Shown here: one piece after another, positions 47,276 through 55,713 of the stretch | Numbering within the stretch: position 1 is the stretch's first letter | How the letters are laid out: every line of letters starts with the position of its first letter | Source of the DNA: Sneathiella marina | GTDB lineage: Bacteria > Pseudomonadota > Alphaproteobacteria > Sneathiellales > Sneathiellaceae | DNA length: 64,000 nt | Assembly: GCF_023746535.1 (NCBI RefSeq) | Contig: NZ_CP098747.1 | Coordinates: forward strand, 2,068,501-2,132,500 | Direction: 5' to 3' | Position numbers and translations under genes: made by a program | The notes under the pieces: model-generated | The model's database searches: none | The model's input: the letters and a program-made list of their open reading frames with translations, nothing else | Told to the model about the DNA's origin: nothing

Positions 47276-47530
47276 CGGATGAGTCTATATATAGCCAATT
47301 GAAAAATCGTAAATTTATCGGCATCAGATATTACACTTGCCCCAAATACGAGAAATTGTTATATGGGAAATGCCTGAGGTCAACTCCTCTCAGGTTATGG
47401 AGATTTTATGTTAGAGATTGCGGTAAGCCGCTAGTTCCAGCCCATAGGAACAATTAAAACCGAAGCGACGCCCGAGCCATGAGCTTGGCGGAGTCTTTGT
47501 TGTTTTCTCAACTAAAATCGAGTTAATCCA

Positions 47531-47788
47531 TTGAATATATCAAAGTACGAGCAGCGCGTTTTGCACGCTCTTGCTCAAGGTGGCGCCATTTTTCACGAAA
47601 GAAGTAAAAATGGTAAAGTGCATAAAATTACCTGCTTCACACGGGACGGACATATCTTGTCTGACTGCACGTTTGAAATTTTTCAACGCCTCAAGAAAAG
47701 ACGCTTCATTCAATCCAGAAACGGCCAGCCATATCGCGCATCGCGACTAGGAATTACATCTGCCCGTTCACAGTTAAATAATCGCTAA
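47531..47788 (+). CDS. YjhX (TopAI)-family toxin
   Basis: 85 residues, clearly YjhX-like over the whole length: the N-terminal NISKYEQRVLHALAQGG, the central TCFTRDGHILSDCT and the RNGQPYR plus SQLNNR end all match the family pattern. In E. coli this protein (TopAI) binds topoisomerase I and its partner YjhQ, an acetyltransferase-like protein, neutralises it. Translation appears to begin at TTG 47531. A GNAT gene starts 14 bases downstream, so the pair fits a topAI-yjhQ type module. The upstream 255 bp contains several small hairpins. Confidence 0.85.
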   Translation: MNISKYEQRVLHALAQGGAIFHERSKNGKVHKITCFTRDGHILSDCTFEIFQRLKKRRFIQSRNGQPYRASRLGITSARSQLNNR

Positions 47789-47802
47789 GGAAAATATTCC
47801 TC

Positions 47803-48225
47803 ATGATCAGACATTTTAAGCCAGAGGATACTGACAACCTCATCAATATTTGGAGGATGGCCAACGCCATCGCCCATCCGTTTCTACCGACTGCCTTTGT
47901 CAAAAGAGTAGAGAATGATATGCGAAGCCTGTATTTACCCAATGCAGAGACCTGGGTTCTTGAGAATAATGGAACCAACATTGGTTTCACAGCCCTTATC
48001 GGAAATGAAATAGGGGGGTTATTTCTTAATCCCGCTTTTCATGGACAGGGCTTTGGCCGGGCATTAGTCGATCACGCTTTTGAATTGAAAGGTCCGTTAA
48101 AAGTGGAAGTATTTGAGAAAAATATGATAGGTCGGCGATTTTATGACGGATATGGTTTTATCGAATTGAAACAACATCTTCATGGGGCATCCGGTGAAAC
48201 CGTTCTAACATTATTCAAAGACTAA
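47803..48225 (+). CDS. GNAT family acetyltransferase, possible antitoxin partner of YjhX
   Basis: 140-residue GNAT fold. The acetyl-CoA loop is GLFLNPAFHGQGFGRALV (Q/R-x-x-G-x-G/A pattern), followed by the FYDGYGF end motif. It follows the YjhX gene by 14 bases in the same direction. In E. coli topAI is followed by yjhQ, a GNAT-type antitoxin, so this gene may have that role, though it could be an ordinary N-acetyltransferase. Confidence 0.85.
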   Translation: MIRHFKPEDTDNLINIWRMANAIAHPFLPTAFVKRVENDMRSLYLPNAETWVLENNGTNIGFTALIGNEIGGLFLNPAFHGQGFGRALVDHAFELKGPLKVEVFEKNMIGRRFYDGYGFIELKQHLHGASGETVLTLFKD

Positions 48226-48231
48226 TTATCG

Positions 48232-48261
48232 GGCAGGGGAGATACTCGAATTTTCCCTGCC
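48232..48261 (+). terminator. probable terminator hairpin after the toxin-GNAT pair
   Basis: GGCAGGG (48232-48238) pairs with CCCTGCC (48255-48261), with further weak pairs inward. No clear T-run follows, so it may be a weak or Rho-assisted stop. Confidence 0.45.
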
Positions 48262-48323
48262 TCATTAAGCACTATGTGCGCCCGGTGGCATGCCATTTAA
48301 GTCGAAGACTTTCAATCGTTCGG

Positions 48324-49187
48324 TTAATTGGTATTCAAGGCTACAGTTGCTCTGCGATCCAGCCGTCTGCGGAAAATCTCAGCGATAAGAATACCCAACG
48401 GTGCAGAAAACCAGATGCAGGTTAGTATTGACGCAGATTCCCAGTTTCTCATTAGCGGACCCGTAACCAGAAGCATTGCCCGAAACAGCCAAAACGCGCC
48501 CCACATGGACCCGACAAACCGGATCATCCATATACGATGAGATACAGAATCCCCTTTTCGAATGGCGAGAACACCCATCACTGCACAACCGTAAACGCAA
48601 AATGACATGAACCAGAACCCATAGACTGACAGATTTCCGCCATATTCACTAACATCGCCATGTTGTGAGGCAAGCCATACAGCTGCGATTGTACCCAACG
48701 TTAGGCAAATAAAGGAAATGCGACCGAGTAACTTATGCATGGTCTTGTGGTCACCAGAACCGGTTCTGGCCAATTGAATATGCATTAGCACAAATACAAT
48801 CGAATTTAGACCCAGATGTACATATAATAGAGTATTGCGGAAATTTGACCCGTTCAGAAAACGGTCGTGAAATGCCACCCCCCAGGAGGGGTGGTTTACA
48901 AATCGATCCCCCCATACGGTGCAGGCATTATCAGGACAAGGGGCGAGTGCGGCGGCCCCTCCCGTTGCCGATACTCCTAAATTGTCAAGGACATCATAAA
49001 TACCGATAAAGAACGCTATCGCATCCGGCGCACCTTCTATGAAATACCGGATATTGAGCACCAGTAACAACGCAATGCCAACCCATAAAAAAGGTCCAAA
49101 TGATCCTCTTTTCAAATCTCGGATTAATATTAATGCCCAAGCGGCTAATGCGACATAAATAGCGATTACACCGAAGGGAAGGGCCAT
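48324..49187 (-). CDS. DUF2306 multi-pass membrane protein
   Basis: 287 residues with about seven transmembrane helices. Typical family elements are a conserved His in LLYVHLGLNSIVF, HKLLGRISF, and HRIWMIRF. Function is not established. ATG 49187 has GGGAG seven bases upstream; an ATG 12 codons earlier would add polar residues before the first helix. It precedes no obvious operon partner. Confidence 0.82.
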   Translation of the reverse strand: MALPFGVIAIYVALAAWALILIRDLKRGSFGPFLWVGIALLLVLNIRYFIEGAPDAIAFFIGIYDVLDNLGVSATGGAAALAPCPDNACTVWGDRFVNHPSWGVAFHDRFLNGSNFRNTLLYVHLGLNSIVFVLMHIQLARTGSGDHKTMHKLLGRISFICLTLGTIAAVWLASQHGDVSEYGGNLSVYGFWFMSFCVYGCAVMGVLAIRKGDSVSHRIWMIRFVGSMWGAFWLFRAMLLVTGPLMRNWESASILTCIWFSAPLGILIAEIFRRRLDRRATVALNTN

Positions 49188-49313
49188 TTTATTCTCCCAG
49201 ATAATTAAGCCTGTACCAGACAAAGCGATGCTGTTTTATCAGCAGAATGCAATTCAGATTAACTAATGCGACCGGCACCGTCAAATGCACCTCACTATTG
49301 GGAGTATCGCCGT

Positions 49314-49847
49314 TCAGGATTTTTTACAGGCATAGCATTTTTTTATGAAAGGATTAAACTCACCCGTCGATTCAGGAAGGCGTTTATGGATATACTCGCG
49401 TACCTCACCACTTTCAACTTCCTCGCCATTTCTATCCAAAGGAAAAGTCCCTGAAATCCAATAAATTTCCTCCTCCACTTCTAAGTGAAAAGTGATGGAT
49501 TTATCCGGTTCCCGGATTGCTGAAAAATTGTCGATTTCAGAATATCTGATTTTGAAAATAGTGATATATTCACTACTTTCTTCATCATAAATGACAATGA
49601 TAAGTTTACTGGGTGTGACAAGTAACCGTCCGAAGAAAACCTCTGTAGGTGTCACCAACTGACCCTTGTATAATGTTGGCTCACCATCGGGCTGAACAAA
49701 ACGGACAGATGCGATGAACATGGTTTCATTGGCGTCAGGAACGTTCTTTAAAGCCTTTGTATAATCTTCGTCTTTTGGGGATGGACCAAACGAGGTACAT
49801 GCCCCCAAAATCAATATGAAGACTAAAGTGAGTTTGTTCATCCTCAT
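49314..49847 (-). CDS. hypothetical lipoprotein
   Basis: About 177 residues; a signal peptide with lipobox LGAC (LTLVFILILGACTSF) predicts a lipid-anchored envelope protein. The rest is beta-rich (FGRLLVTPSKLIIVIYDE) and ends with a Cys pair (KKCYACKKS). No known domain. Start codons at 49853, 49847 and 49841 are close together; I favour 49847 from AGGTG spacing. It is a single gene between DUF2306 and the LysR gene. Confidence 0.65.
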   Translation of the reverse strand: MRMNKLTLVFILILGACTSFGPSPKDEDYTKALKNVPDANETMFIASVRFVQPDGEPTLYKGQLVTPTEVFFGRLLVTPSKLIIVIYDEESSEYITIFKIRYSEIDNFSAIREPDKSITFHLEVEEEIYWISGTFPLDRNGEEVESGEVREYIHKRLPESTGEFNPFIKKCYACKKS

Positions 49848-50020
49848 TTCCATTTCACCTAATGGAGCTGAATGACCTAAATTGTTTCCGATCATATAGT
49901 GCATCCATATGCTCGCTGGCATTCTATCCTTATTCAGGGAAAAATGAAAGAAAGGCCCGGAATACCAGCTGAGAAAATCTCGTGATTTTCTTTTTCTCGC
50001 GTTTTAGCTGTATGCGAATG

Positions 50021-50920
50021 TTACCTGATGGATGAGATGTCCTCGGCTGCGATTGCTTTCAACCATTGAACAAATATCTTGACTGCCGGTCTTTCAAAGG
50101 TGACTGGCAAAGCCACAGCATAATAGGCAAAATGTGTCGGCCAAGCCGCATCACAAGCTTTGACCAGTTGTTTGGTTTTTAACTGTTCGGATACATAAAC
50201 GTCGCTCAAAAGTGCCAGTCCCTGACCCTCAACAGCCGCTTTGACAATAAGATAATCATCTTCGAAGGACGGCCCGTACAATGCTTTTCGCTCATCTATA
50301 CCCCGCGCTTCACACCAAAGCTGCCAGTCAGAACAAATTGCGGTGGTATCCCGCAGCAACCTGTAACCAAGGCAATCGATAGCATCATTGATAGGCCTGC
50401 CACGTTGCAAAAGGGACGGACTACCGACAACAATGAGTTCGGGCGAGCTAAGCCATTCAGACTGGTATCCCACATAATCTCCAAGGCCGTGACGAATGGC
50501 AAGATCAATAGGTTCGCTGCGCAAGTCTACAAGTCGTTTATCGGTTTCAATTGTAATGTTTAATTTTGGGTACTTGTCGGTAAATTCTCCGAGCCGCGGA
50601 ACGAGACATGAATACGCGAAAGTGGGGGTGGCGCTGATCCGAATTTGTTGCTCAGAATTCCGACCGAAATGCGCGTTATTTGCTTTTTCAATCTTTGAAA
50701 AGCTCGCGTCGATATCAGACCATAAATCCTGCCCAGCCTTTGTAAGCTCTACGCCTTTACGGCTTCGTGAAAATAGTCTCTTACCATATCTATCTTCAAT
50801 GCTAGCAATTCGTTGGCTGATCGCCCCGGGTGTTACCCTCAGCTCATTCGCTGCTTGTTGCATCGCCCCGGCGCGGGCAACAACAAAGAAGGTGTAAAGA
50901 TCCTGGATACGTAATGTCAT
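50021..50920 (-). CDS. LysR-family transcriptional regulator (GcvA-like)
   Basis: 299 residues with a winged-helix domain (about 5-65: QQAANELRVTPGAISQRIASIEDRYGKRLFSR) and a LysR effector-binding domain. It is divergent from an MFS transporter gene, and the gap holds a perfect interrupted palindrome, so it very probably controls that transporter. The effector is unknown. Confidence 0.92.
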   Translation of the reverse strand: MTLRIQDLYTFFVVARAGAMQQAANELRVTPGAISQRIASIEDRYGKRLFSRSRKGVELTKAGQDLWSDIDASFSKIEKANNAHFGRNSEQQIRISATPTFAYSCLVPRLGEFTDKYPKLNITIETDKRLVDLRSEPIDLAIRHGLGDYVGYQSEWLSSPELIVVGSPSLLQRGRPINDAIDCLGYRLLRDTTAICSDWQLWCEARGIDERKALYGPSFEDDYLIVKAAVEGQGLALLSDVYVSEQLKTKQLVKACDAAWPTHFAYYAVALPVTFERPAVKIFVQWLKAIAAEDISSIR

Positions 50921-50925
50921 ATTTT

Positions 50926-50946
50926 AACTTTAGTACAGCTAAAGTT
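50926..50946. promoter_or_regulatory. candidate LysR operator
   Basis: Arms AACTTTAG (50926-50933) and CTAAAGTT (50939-50946) are perfect inverse complements around TACAG. The site lies six bases from the LysR start codon and about 70 bases from the divergent MFS start, typical of LysR control and autoregulation. Confidence 0.7.
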
Positions 50947-51014
50947 TATTTACAATTAATTCGTTATATGCCAGCTCAGACTACAGGCCATCATGTGGTT
51001 ATGGAGGCATATTA

Positions 51015-52244
51015 ATGAAAAATACCCTAGCCACACCAAACAGGCGGCACTGGTCCGTTGTTATCTTTGGTTTTTTAGCCCTTTCCCTTGCTTTCTCCGG
51101 AAGGGCCGCCCTTGGGTTGGTTATGCCAATTTGGCAAGGAGAGTTTGGCTGGTCGAGCAGTTATATATCTGGAGTAGGGGCGTCAGCCCTTATTGTAATG
51201 GCAATTGTTGCTCCCTTTGCAGGCCGTCTAGTAGACAGGAAAGGCCCACGCTTTACCCTGAATTTGGGAATGGGATTACTGGGTATCGGCTGCGCACTGG
51301 TTGCGACCATGAACGGCAAGTTGATGTTTGTCATAGGCTTCGCAGGATTTGCTGCGGTCGGGTTTGGGATCGTTGCTACACATGTTGTTGCAACAGCAGT
51401 CGCGCGAACCTATACGGCTAACACCGGTCTTGCTACCGGTATTGCAACTTCAGGAGCAACTGGCGGGCAGTTTCTTATTGTTCCTCTGATTGCCAGCCTC
51501 CTGGCTTTTGTAAGCTGGCGGTGGAGTTTTGGAGCCTTGAGCATTGCCAGCCTTTTGCTGATACCTTGTATCCTGTCCAGTTTGAGGCTTAAGAAAAATG
51601 ACAATGAAAAGGCCCCCCTTCAATCGGCTCGCCATTCCGGTATCGCTCACGATTTCTCCCTTATTGTCCGTAATCCTGTATTCCATGCATTATTCTGGAG
51701 TTTTCTAATTTGTGGTTTTACGACAACCGGGGTTATCGAAACCCATCTGCTGCCTTTCGCTTCATATTGCGGGTTCCCGCCGATTCCAAGCGCAACAGCA
51801 TATGGTGTTTTATCCGGCGTAAATTTGATAGGAATGATAGTTGCCGGCTGGCTTACTGATCGGGCTAATCGGCCCTTGTTGCTCGCCATAATCTATATCC
51901 TCAGAAGCCTCTCATTCATTTTACTTGCCAACCTTCCAGGGACATCTGTTGAGATGTTGTTTGTCTTCGCTCTGTTTTTTGGGGTTGTTGATTACTCGAC
52001 AGTGCCGGTTACGGCTAGCCTGGTCGCCAGCCATGTCGGTTTAAAAGTGATGGGGCTTGCCATGGGAATGGTCTCTGCAGGTCATGCCATGGGGGGAGCA
52101 TTGGGAGCTTTCCTAGGCGGCTATATCTTTGATACCTCCGGCAACTATGATTTGTTGTGGGTCGGATCCATTTGGCTTGCCGTCAGTGCCGCTATTTTGG
52201 TTCTACTCATCCCTAAAACGGCACCTAAGAATGTGCCGGTTTAA
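51015..52244 (+). CDS. major facilitator superfamily transporter
   Basis: 409 residues with 12 predicted transmembrane helices. N-terminal MPIWQGEFGWSSSYISG and GRLVDRKGPR (motif A-like loop 2-3) match the OFA/YbfB-like MFS group of monocarboxylate or small-organic-acid transporters. RBS TATGGAGG precedes the ATG. The LysR gene is divergent and separated by 94 bp with an operator, so the transporter is probably induced by its own substrate. The substrate is unknown. Confidence 0.9.
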   Translation: MKNTLATPNRRHWSVVIFGFLALSLAFSGRAALGLVMPIWQGEFGWSSSYISGVGASALIVMAIVAPFAGRLVDRKGPRFTLNLGMGLLGIGCALVATMNGKLMFVIGFAGFAAVGFGIVATHVVATAVARTYTANTGLATGIATSGATGGQFLIVPLIASLLAFVSWRWSFGALSIASLLLIPCILSSLRLKKNDNEKAPLQSARHSGIAHDFSLIVRNPVFHALFWSFLICGFTTTGVIETHLLPFASYCGFPPIPSATAYGVLSGVNLIGMIVAGWLTDRANRPLLLAIIYILRSLSFILLANLPGTSVEMLFVFALFFGVVDYSTVPVTASLVASHVGLKVMGLAMGMVSAGHAMGGALGAFLGGYIFDTSGNYDLLWVGSIWLAVSAAILVLLIPKTAPKNVPV

Positions 52245-52523
52245 ATTTCTCACAGTATATTTCGGCAAGGAGCCTATATTTTTGTGATCCTTCAATAAAT
52301 TGGCAGCGGCTGTATTGCCATTTTGATTAGCATTATCTAACGGTGAAAGGTCTCTAGCTTGTCTCCTGGCTTTCAGAGTTAAATCGGCATCTGTGAAATT
52401 TATTTCATACCTGTGAGGAAACAAGTAGTTCAGTGCAGACAACAAGGGTTTTAATATACTCACTGTTGGGAAATTAGCCTTATATCCCGCTACAATTATT
52501 GACAATTATTCGTAAAAACTTTC
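52245..52523. other. noncoding stretch downstream of the MFS gene
   Basis: No plus-strand gene is visible. A 100-codon minus-strand frame (52203-52505) overlaps the MFS end and has no recognisable family or ribosome-binding site, so I leave it uncalled. Confidence 0.4.
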
Positions 52524-52560
52524 TTGACTCCTCTTTTCGCAATTGATAATCATTCCTAAA
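52524..52560 (+). promoter_or_regulatory. heme-operon promoter with overlapping Fur-like box
   Basis: TTGACT at 52524-52529 and GATAAT at 52545-52550 (15-base spacing) resemble a sigma-70 promoter. The -10 lies inside GATAATCATT, the central ten bases of the classical Fur box. Iron-starvation induction is therefore likely, although alphaproteobacteria also use Irr and RirA. Confidence 0.6.
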
Positions 52561-52608
52561 TAGAAAATGCAGTTCGGGAATTTCCCTTAGCCGTAGAATG
52601 GTCACTCA

Positions 52609-52782
52609 ATGCTGAAAAATGATAGTGAGCGCAAGAGTCACAAGCGAATGATCTCGCTTGAAGACAATACCATGCGTAGCGTTGATCTATTTTCACAAGG
52701 CCGGGAACTGAAAATTCTGCATGATAGTGAAGAATATAAGCTACGACTTACCGGAAACGGGAAGTTGATATTAACGAAGTAA
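52609..52782 (+). CDS. hemP: hemin uptake protein HemP
   Basis: 57-residue protein with the conserved C-terminal HemP pattern: SVDLFSQGREL, HDSEEYKLRLT and NGKLILTK. HemP/HmuP proteins accompany heme-uptake genes and in some bacteria help activate receptor expression. It is the first gene after the Fur-type promoter, 84 bases before the receptor start. The strong match to the family and the operon position outweigh the small size. Confidence 0.9.
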   Translation: MLKNDSERKSHKRMISLEDNTMRSVDLFSQGRELKILHDSEEYKLRLTGNGKLILTK

Positions 52783-52866
52783 GCAAATAGCCCGCCACCC
52801 AGCCAACCAATTGACGGTAGCCAGGCAGCTAGCAAACGCAATTCACCTCAAAGAAAGTTGTTTGTT

Positions 52867-54903
52867 ATGCGACAGTTGCTGCCGCGTGCTTTTCTAAGCG
52901 CGCTTCTCTCCACCACCATATTGTCTCCGGTTTACTCACAGGAAAAGGAACCGGCACCGGCTGTGTCGCTTGATACCGTTACGGTTTATGCCACGCGAAG
53001 TCCGCAATCTTCGTTCGAGGTGCCGGCAATGACATCCAATGTTGATCCAGATGCACCGGGAAATGCGACCGCAGGAGATATCGGGGATTTACTGGAGTTT
53101 ACCCCGGGGGTCGAAGTTGAGAATGGCCCAAGACGCAATGGGCAAACTGTATCTATTCGAGGCTTTGATGATGAAGCCATTCTTACGTTAATGGATGGTC
53201 GTCGGCAAAATTTTGAATCTGCCCATGACGGTAGATTTTTCATTGATCCTTCATTGCTGAAACGTGTTGAAATCGTAAAAGGATCGTCATCGTCTATCTA
53301 CGGGGGCGGGGCCGTTGGCGGTGTCATTGCCTTTGAAACAAAAGATGCCGCAGACCTCCTGAAACCAGGCGAGAATTTCGGTGTTTATACGGCCATGGGC
53401 TACCGGACCGCCAACGAAGAATATGCGCCTGTGATCTCTGCTTACGGACGGACAGGCGCTCTTGACGTTATCGGTATTGCGGCACTGCGTCATTCTGACG
53501 ATATAGAATTAGGGGACGGGAGTGACTTGATTACGAAAGACCGGCTCCTCTCCGGCACCTTCAAGGTTGGATATAGTATTGACAACTACAATACAGTGAA
53601 GTTTCTCTATCAGGGGTTTTCTAACGACGGTAAAGAGCCAAATAACAGTGCCGGCGTGATCTCGCCTTCCAACCCTGTTGTCGAGAAGAAAGTGACGGAT
53701 AACCAGTTTGGACTGAAGTATGAATTTGAAGATGTAGACAATAACTGGCTCAATCCGAAGTTACATCTTTACTACAATGATACGAGTGTTCGTGAAGAGG
53801 ATATTACCGGAACCAACGCCGGCAGGGTTCAAACGAGAGATATCAACACGCTTGGTTTCACAATTGATAACCAAACAAGACTAACGGCGAGTGATAGTCA
53901 GCTTCATACCTTGTCATACGGATTTGAAATATACCATGACAAGCAAACCGGCACGACGACAAATGGCGGAACCCGCCCGGGAGTACCGAATGCAGATGCC
54001 ACGAATTACGGTTTTTATTTGCAGGATGAGATTGCTGTAGATACATCAGCCGGGAAGTTCTTAATCATTCCGGCTGCCCGATTTGACTCCTATAGAAGCA
54101 GCGATGTCGACGGTAATTCGCAAAGTGAGCAACAGGTATCCCCGAAGCTTGCAATTAGCTACCTACCCAATGATAACCTGATGTTTTTCAGCAGCATTTC
54201 AAATGCATTCCGTGCGCCGAACCTGACGGAGCTTTACGCATCGGGATTACATTTTCCAGGTTCATTTCCGTTTCCACCTGATAACTTCTTTGTCCCAAAC
54301 CCTAATTTGAGACCGGAAACCGTAACAACGTTTGAAATAGGTGCAGGCGTCAATTTCGACAGTGTTGTTGCGCAACAGGATCAAATACAGGTCAAAGGAT
54401 CATGGTTCATCAGTGAAGGCGATGATTTCATCTCCCAAGACGTAGATGTCGTCGCGGGAACGACTGAATTTGTCAATATTTCCAATGCCCGGCTAACCGG
54501 TTTTGAAGTGGATGGCGAATATCGATTACATCCTGTTAGCGCAAAGGTCGGTCTTTCTTATGTTGAAGCCGAAAACCGGGATACTGGAGAATATCTGTCG
54601 AACAATGTTCCGCTAACTTTTGTAACAGACCTTGGTTATCAGGTAGACGAAATCGACAGTATTTTTGGCGTTCGCGGCCGGTTTGCGGCCGCCAATGATA
54701 AAGTGGGGTCTGGTGATACAGAGACGCCCGGATATTCTGTCTATGATGTATATTATCGGTGGGCGCCACAGCAGGCAGGGATCGATACCCTGACGGTAGA
54801 CGTTGGTATCTCGAATATATTTGACAAAGCTTACACGAAACGCTTTGCCAGCTTGCTCGAGGAAGGACGCAGTTACAATTTAAGGGTTGCCTATAAATGG
54901 TAA
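52867..54903 (+). CDS. hmuR: TonB-dependent heme/hemoglobin receptor
   Basis: 678-residue outer-membrane receptor. Signal peptide (about 1-24), a TonB box-like segment in DTVTVYATR, a plug domain (about 45-160) and a 22-strand barrel ending with aromatic YKW. The heme-receptor signature FRAP (FRAPNLTELYA) and NPNL (VPNPNLRPET) is present, the region that carries the heme-ligand histidine in characterised receptors (H in SGLHFPG is in place). Start is ATG 52867; the TTG at 52858 is less likely. Its stop overlaps the tonB start by 7 bases. Confidence 0.94.
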   Translation: MRQLLPRAFLSALLSTTILSPVYSQEKEPAPAVSLDTVTVYATRSPQSSFEVPAMTSNVDPDAPGNATAGDIGDLLEFTPGVEVENGPRRNGQTVSIRGFDDEAILTLMDGRRQNFESAHDGRFFIDPSLLKRVEIVKGSSSSIYGGGAVGGVIAFETKDAADLLKPGENFGVYTAMGYRTANEEYAPVISAYGRTGALDVIGIAALRHSDDIELGDGSDLITKDRLLSGTFKVGYSIDNYNTVKFLYQGFSNDGKEPNNSAGVISPSNPVVEKKVTDNQFGLKYEFEDVDNNWLNPKLHLYYNDTSVREEDITGTNAGRVQTRDINTLGFTIDNQTRLTASDSQLHTLSYGFEIYHDKQTGTTTNGGTRPGVPNADATNYGFYLQDEIAVDTSAGKFLIIPAARFDSYRSSDVDGNSQSEQQVSPKLAISYLPNDNLMFFSSISNAFRAPNLTELYASGLHFPGSFPFPPDNFFVPNPNLRPETVTTFEIGAGVNFDSVVAQQDQIQVKGSWFISEGDDFISQDVDVVAGTTEFVNISNARLTGFEVDGEYRLHPVSAKVGLSYVEAENRDTGEYLSNNVPLTFVTDLGYQVDEIDSIFGVRGRFAAANDKVGSGDTETPGYSVYDVYYRWAPQQAGIDTLTVDVGISNIFDKAYTKRFASLLEEGRSYNLRVAYKW

Positions 54904-55697
54904 CGGCAATCCTACAGCACAGGACAGACGCGGGGGGGAGGTGGTATATCTACCTCCTCTTGGCCGTCTGTGTGAACGGGCTCATAATCTCTCACATCAC
55001 GATTACCAGGCCAGAAATTCCTGTGTTCGAAATTCCCGTTCTTCAAGTAAATTTGATGACGCTTGCAAAGCCGGTAGTAACAGCAAAAATTGAACCGGTT
55101 AGGGAGATTGCAGCGCCAGTACCTGTTCCATCAGCGCCGATACCAATTGTTACGCAGGCCAAGGCAACAGAAAAAATAATTTCTACTGCCGCAGTTCCAA
55201 TGCCTCGTCGAAAGCCAACACTTTCTAAACCAGTTCCCGAAAATACCGCCTTTAAAAAACCGATTGTCGAACCTGTAAAATTACCGGTTCAACAGGCAGA
55301 GCAGAAGGTAGAAAAGGCTGTAGACGTCAAAGTCCTGCCAAACAAAGAAAAGTTAGATCAGCCTAAGAGTAAGGAAACAGCCCGAGCAAATGGCTCAGGA
55401 GTTGCCGGACAGGATGCATCTACTGTTTTAAACGAAGCCAGGTATCGACATCAAACATCACCTACTTACCCGCGCCGGGCGCTCGATATGGGTCAGCAAG
55501 GAACCGTGACCTTGCATGCGAAGGTGCTGACGAATGGGGAGCCCGGTGAGCTGAAAGTTGCGCAATCCTCGGGGCATCGACTGCTTGACCGGGCCGCTTT
55601 GTCGGCAGTGAAGAAATGGAAATTCGAGCCCACTCGGGTGGATGGTTCCGCCATTGTCAGTTGGGTCCGTGTACCCGTGAATTTTGTCATACAGTAA
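54897..55697 (+). CDS. tonB: TonB family energy transducer
   Basis: 266 residues. One N-terminal transmembrane helix (about 16-36), a Pro/Lys/Glu-rich periplasmic spacer (about 75-180), and a C-terminal TonB domain with PTYPRRALDMGQQGTVTL and VKKWKFEPTR. It links ExbB-ExbD proton energy to the heme receptor. The start overlaps the receptor stop, indicating translational coupling. A dedicated TonB within the heme operon is seen in several alphaproteobacteria. Confidence 0.92.
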   Translation: MVTAILQHRTDAGGRWYIYLLLAVCVNGLIISHITITRPEIPVFEIPVLQVNLMTLAKPVVTAKIEPVREIAAPVPVPSAPIPIVTQAKATEKIISTAAVPMPRRKPTLSKPVPENTAFKKPIVEPVKLPVQQAEQKVEKAVDVKVLPNKEKLDQPKSKETARANGSGVAGQDASTVLNEARYRHQTSPTYPRRALDMGQQGTVTLHAKVLTNGEPGELKVAQSSGHRLLDRAALSAVKKWKFEPTRVDGSAIVSWVRVPVNFVIQ

Positions 55698-55713
55698 TTT
55701 GAAGGAAAATCAG

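Noticed and set aside
52203-52505. 100-codon minus-strand frame overlapping the MFS 3' end
   Set aside because: It overlaps a real gene and has no family resemblance or good start signal.
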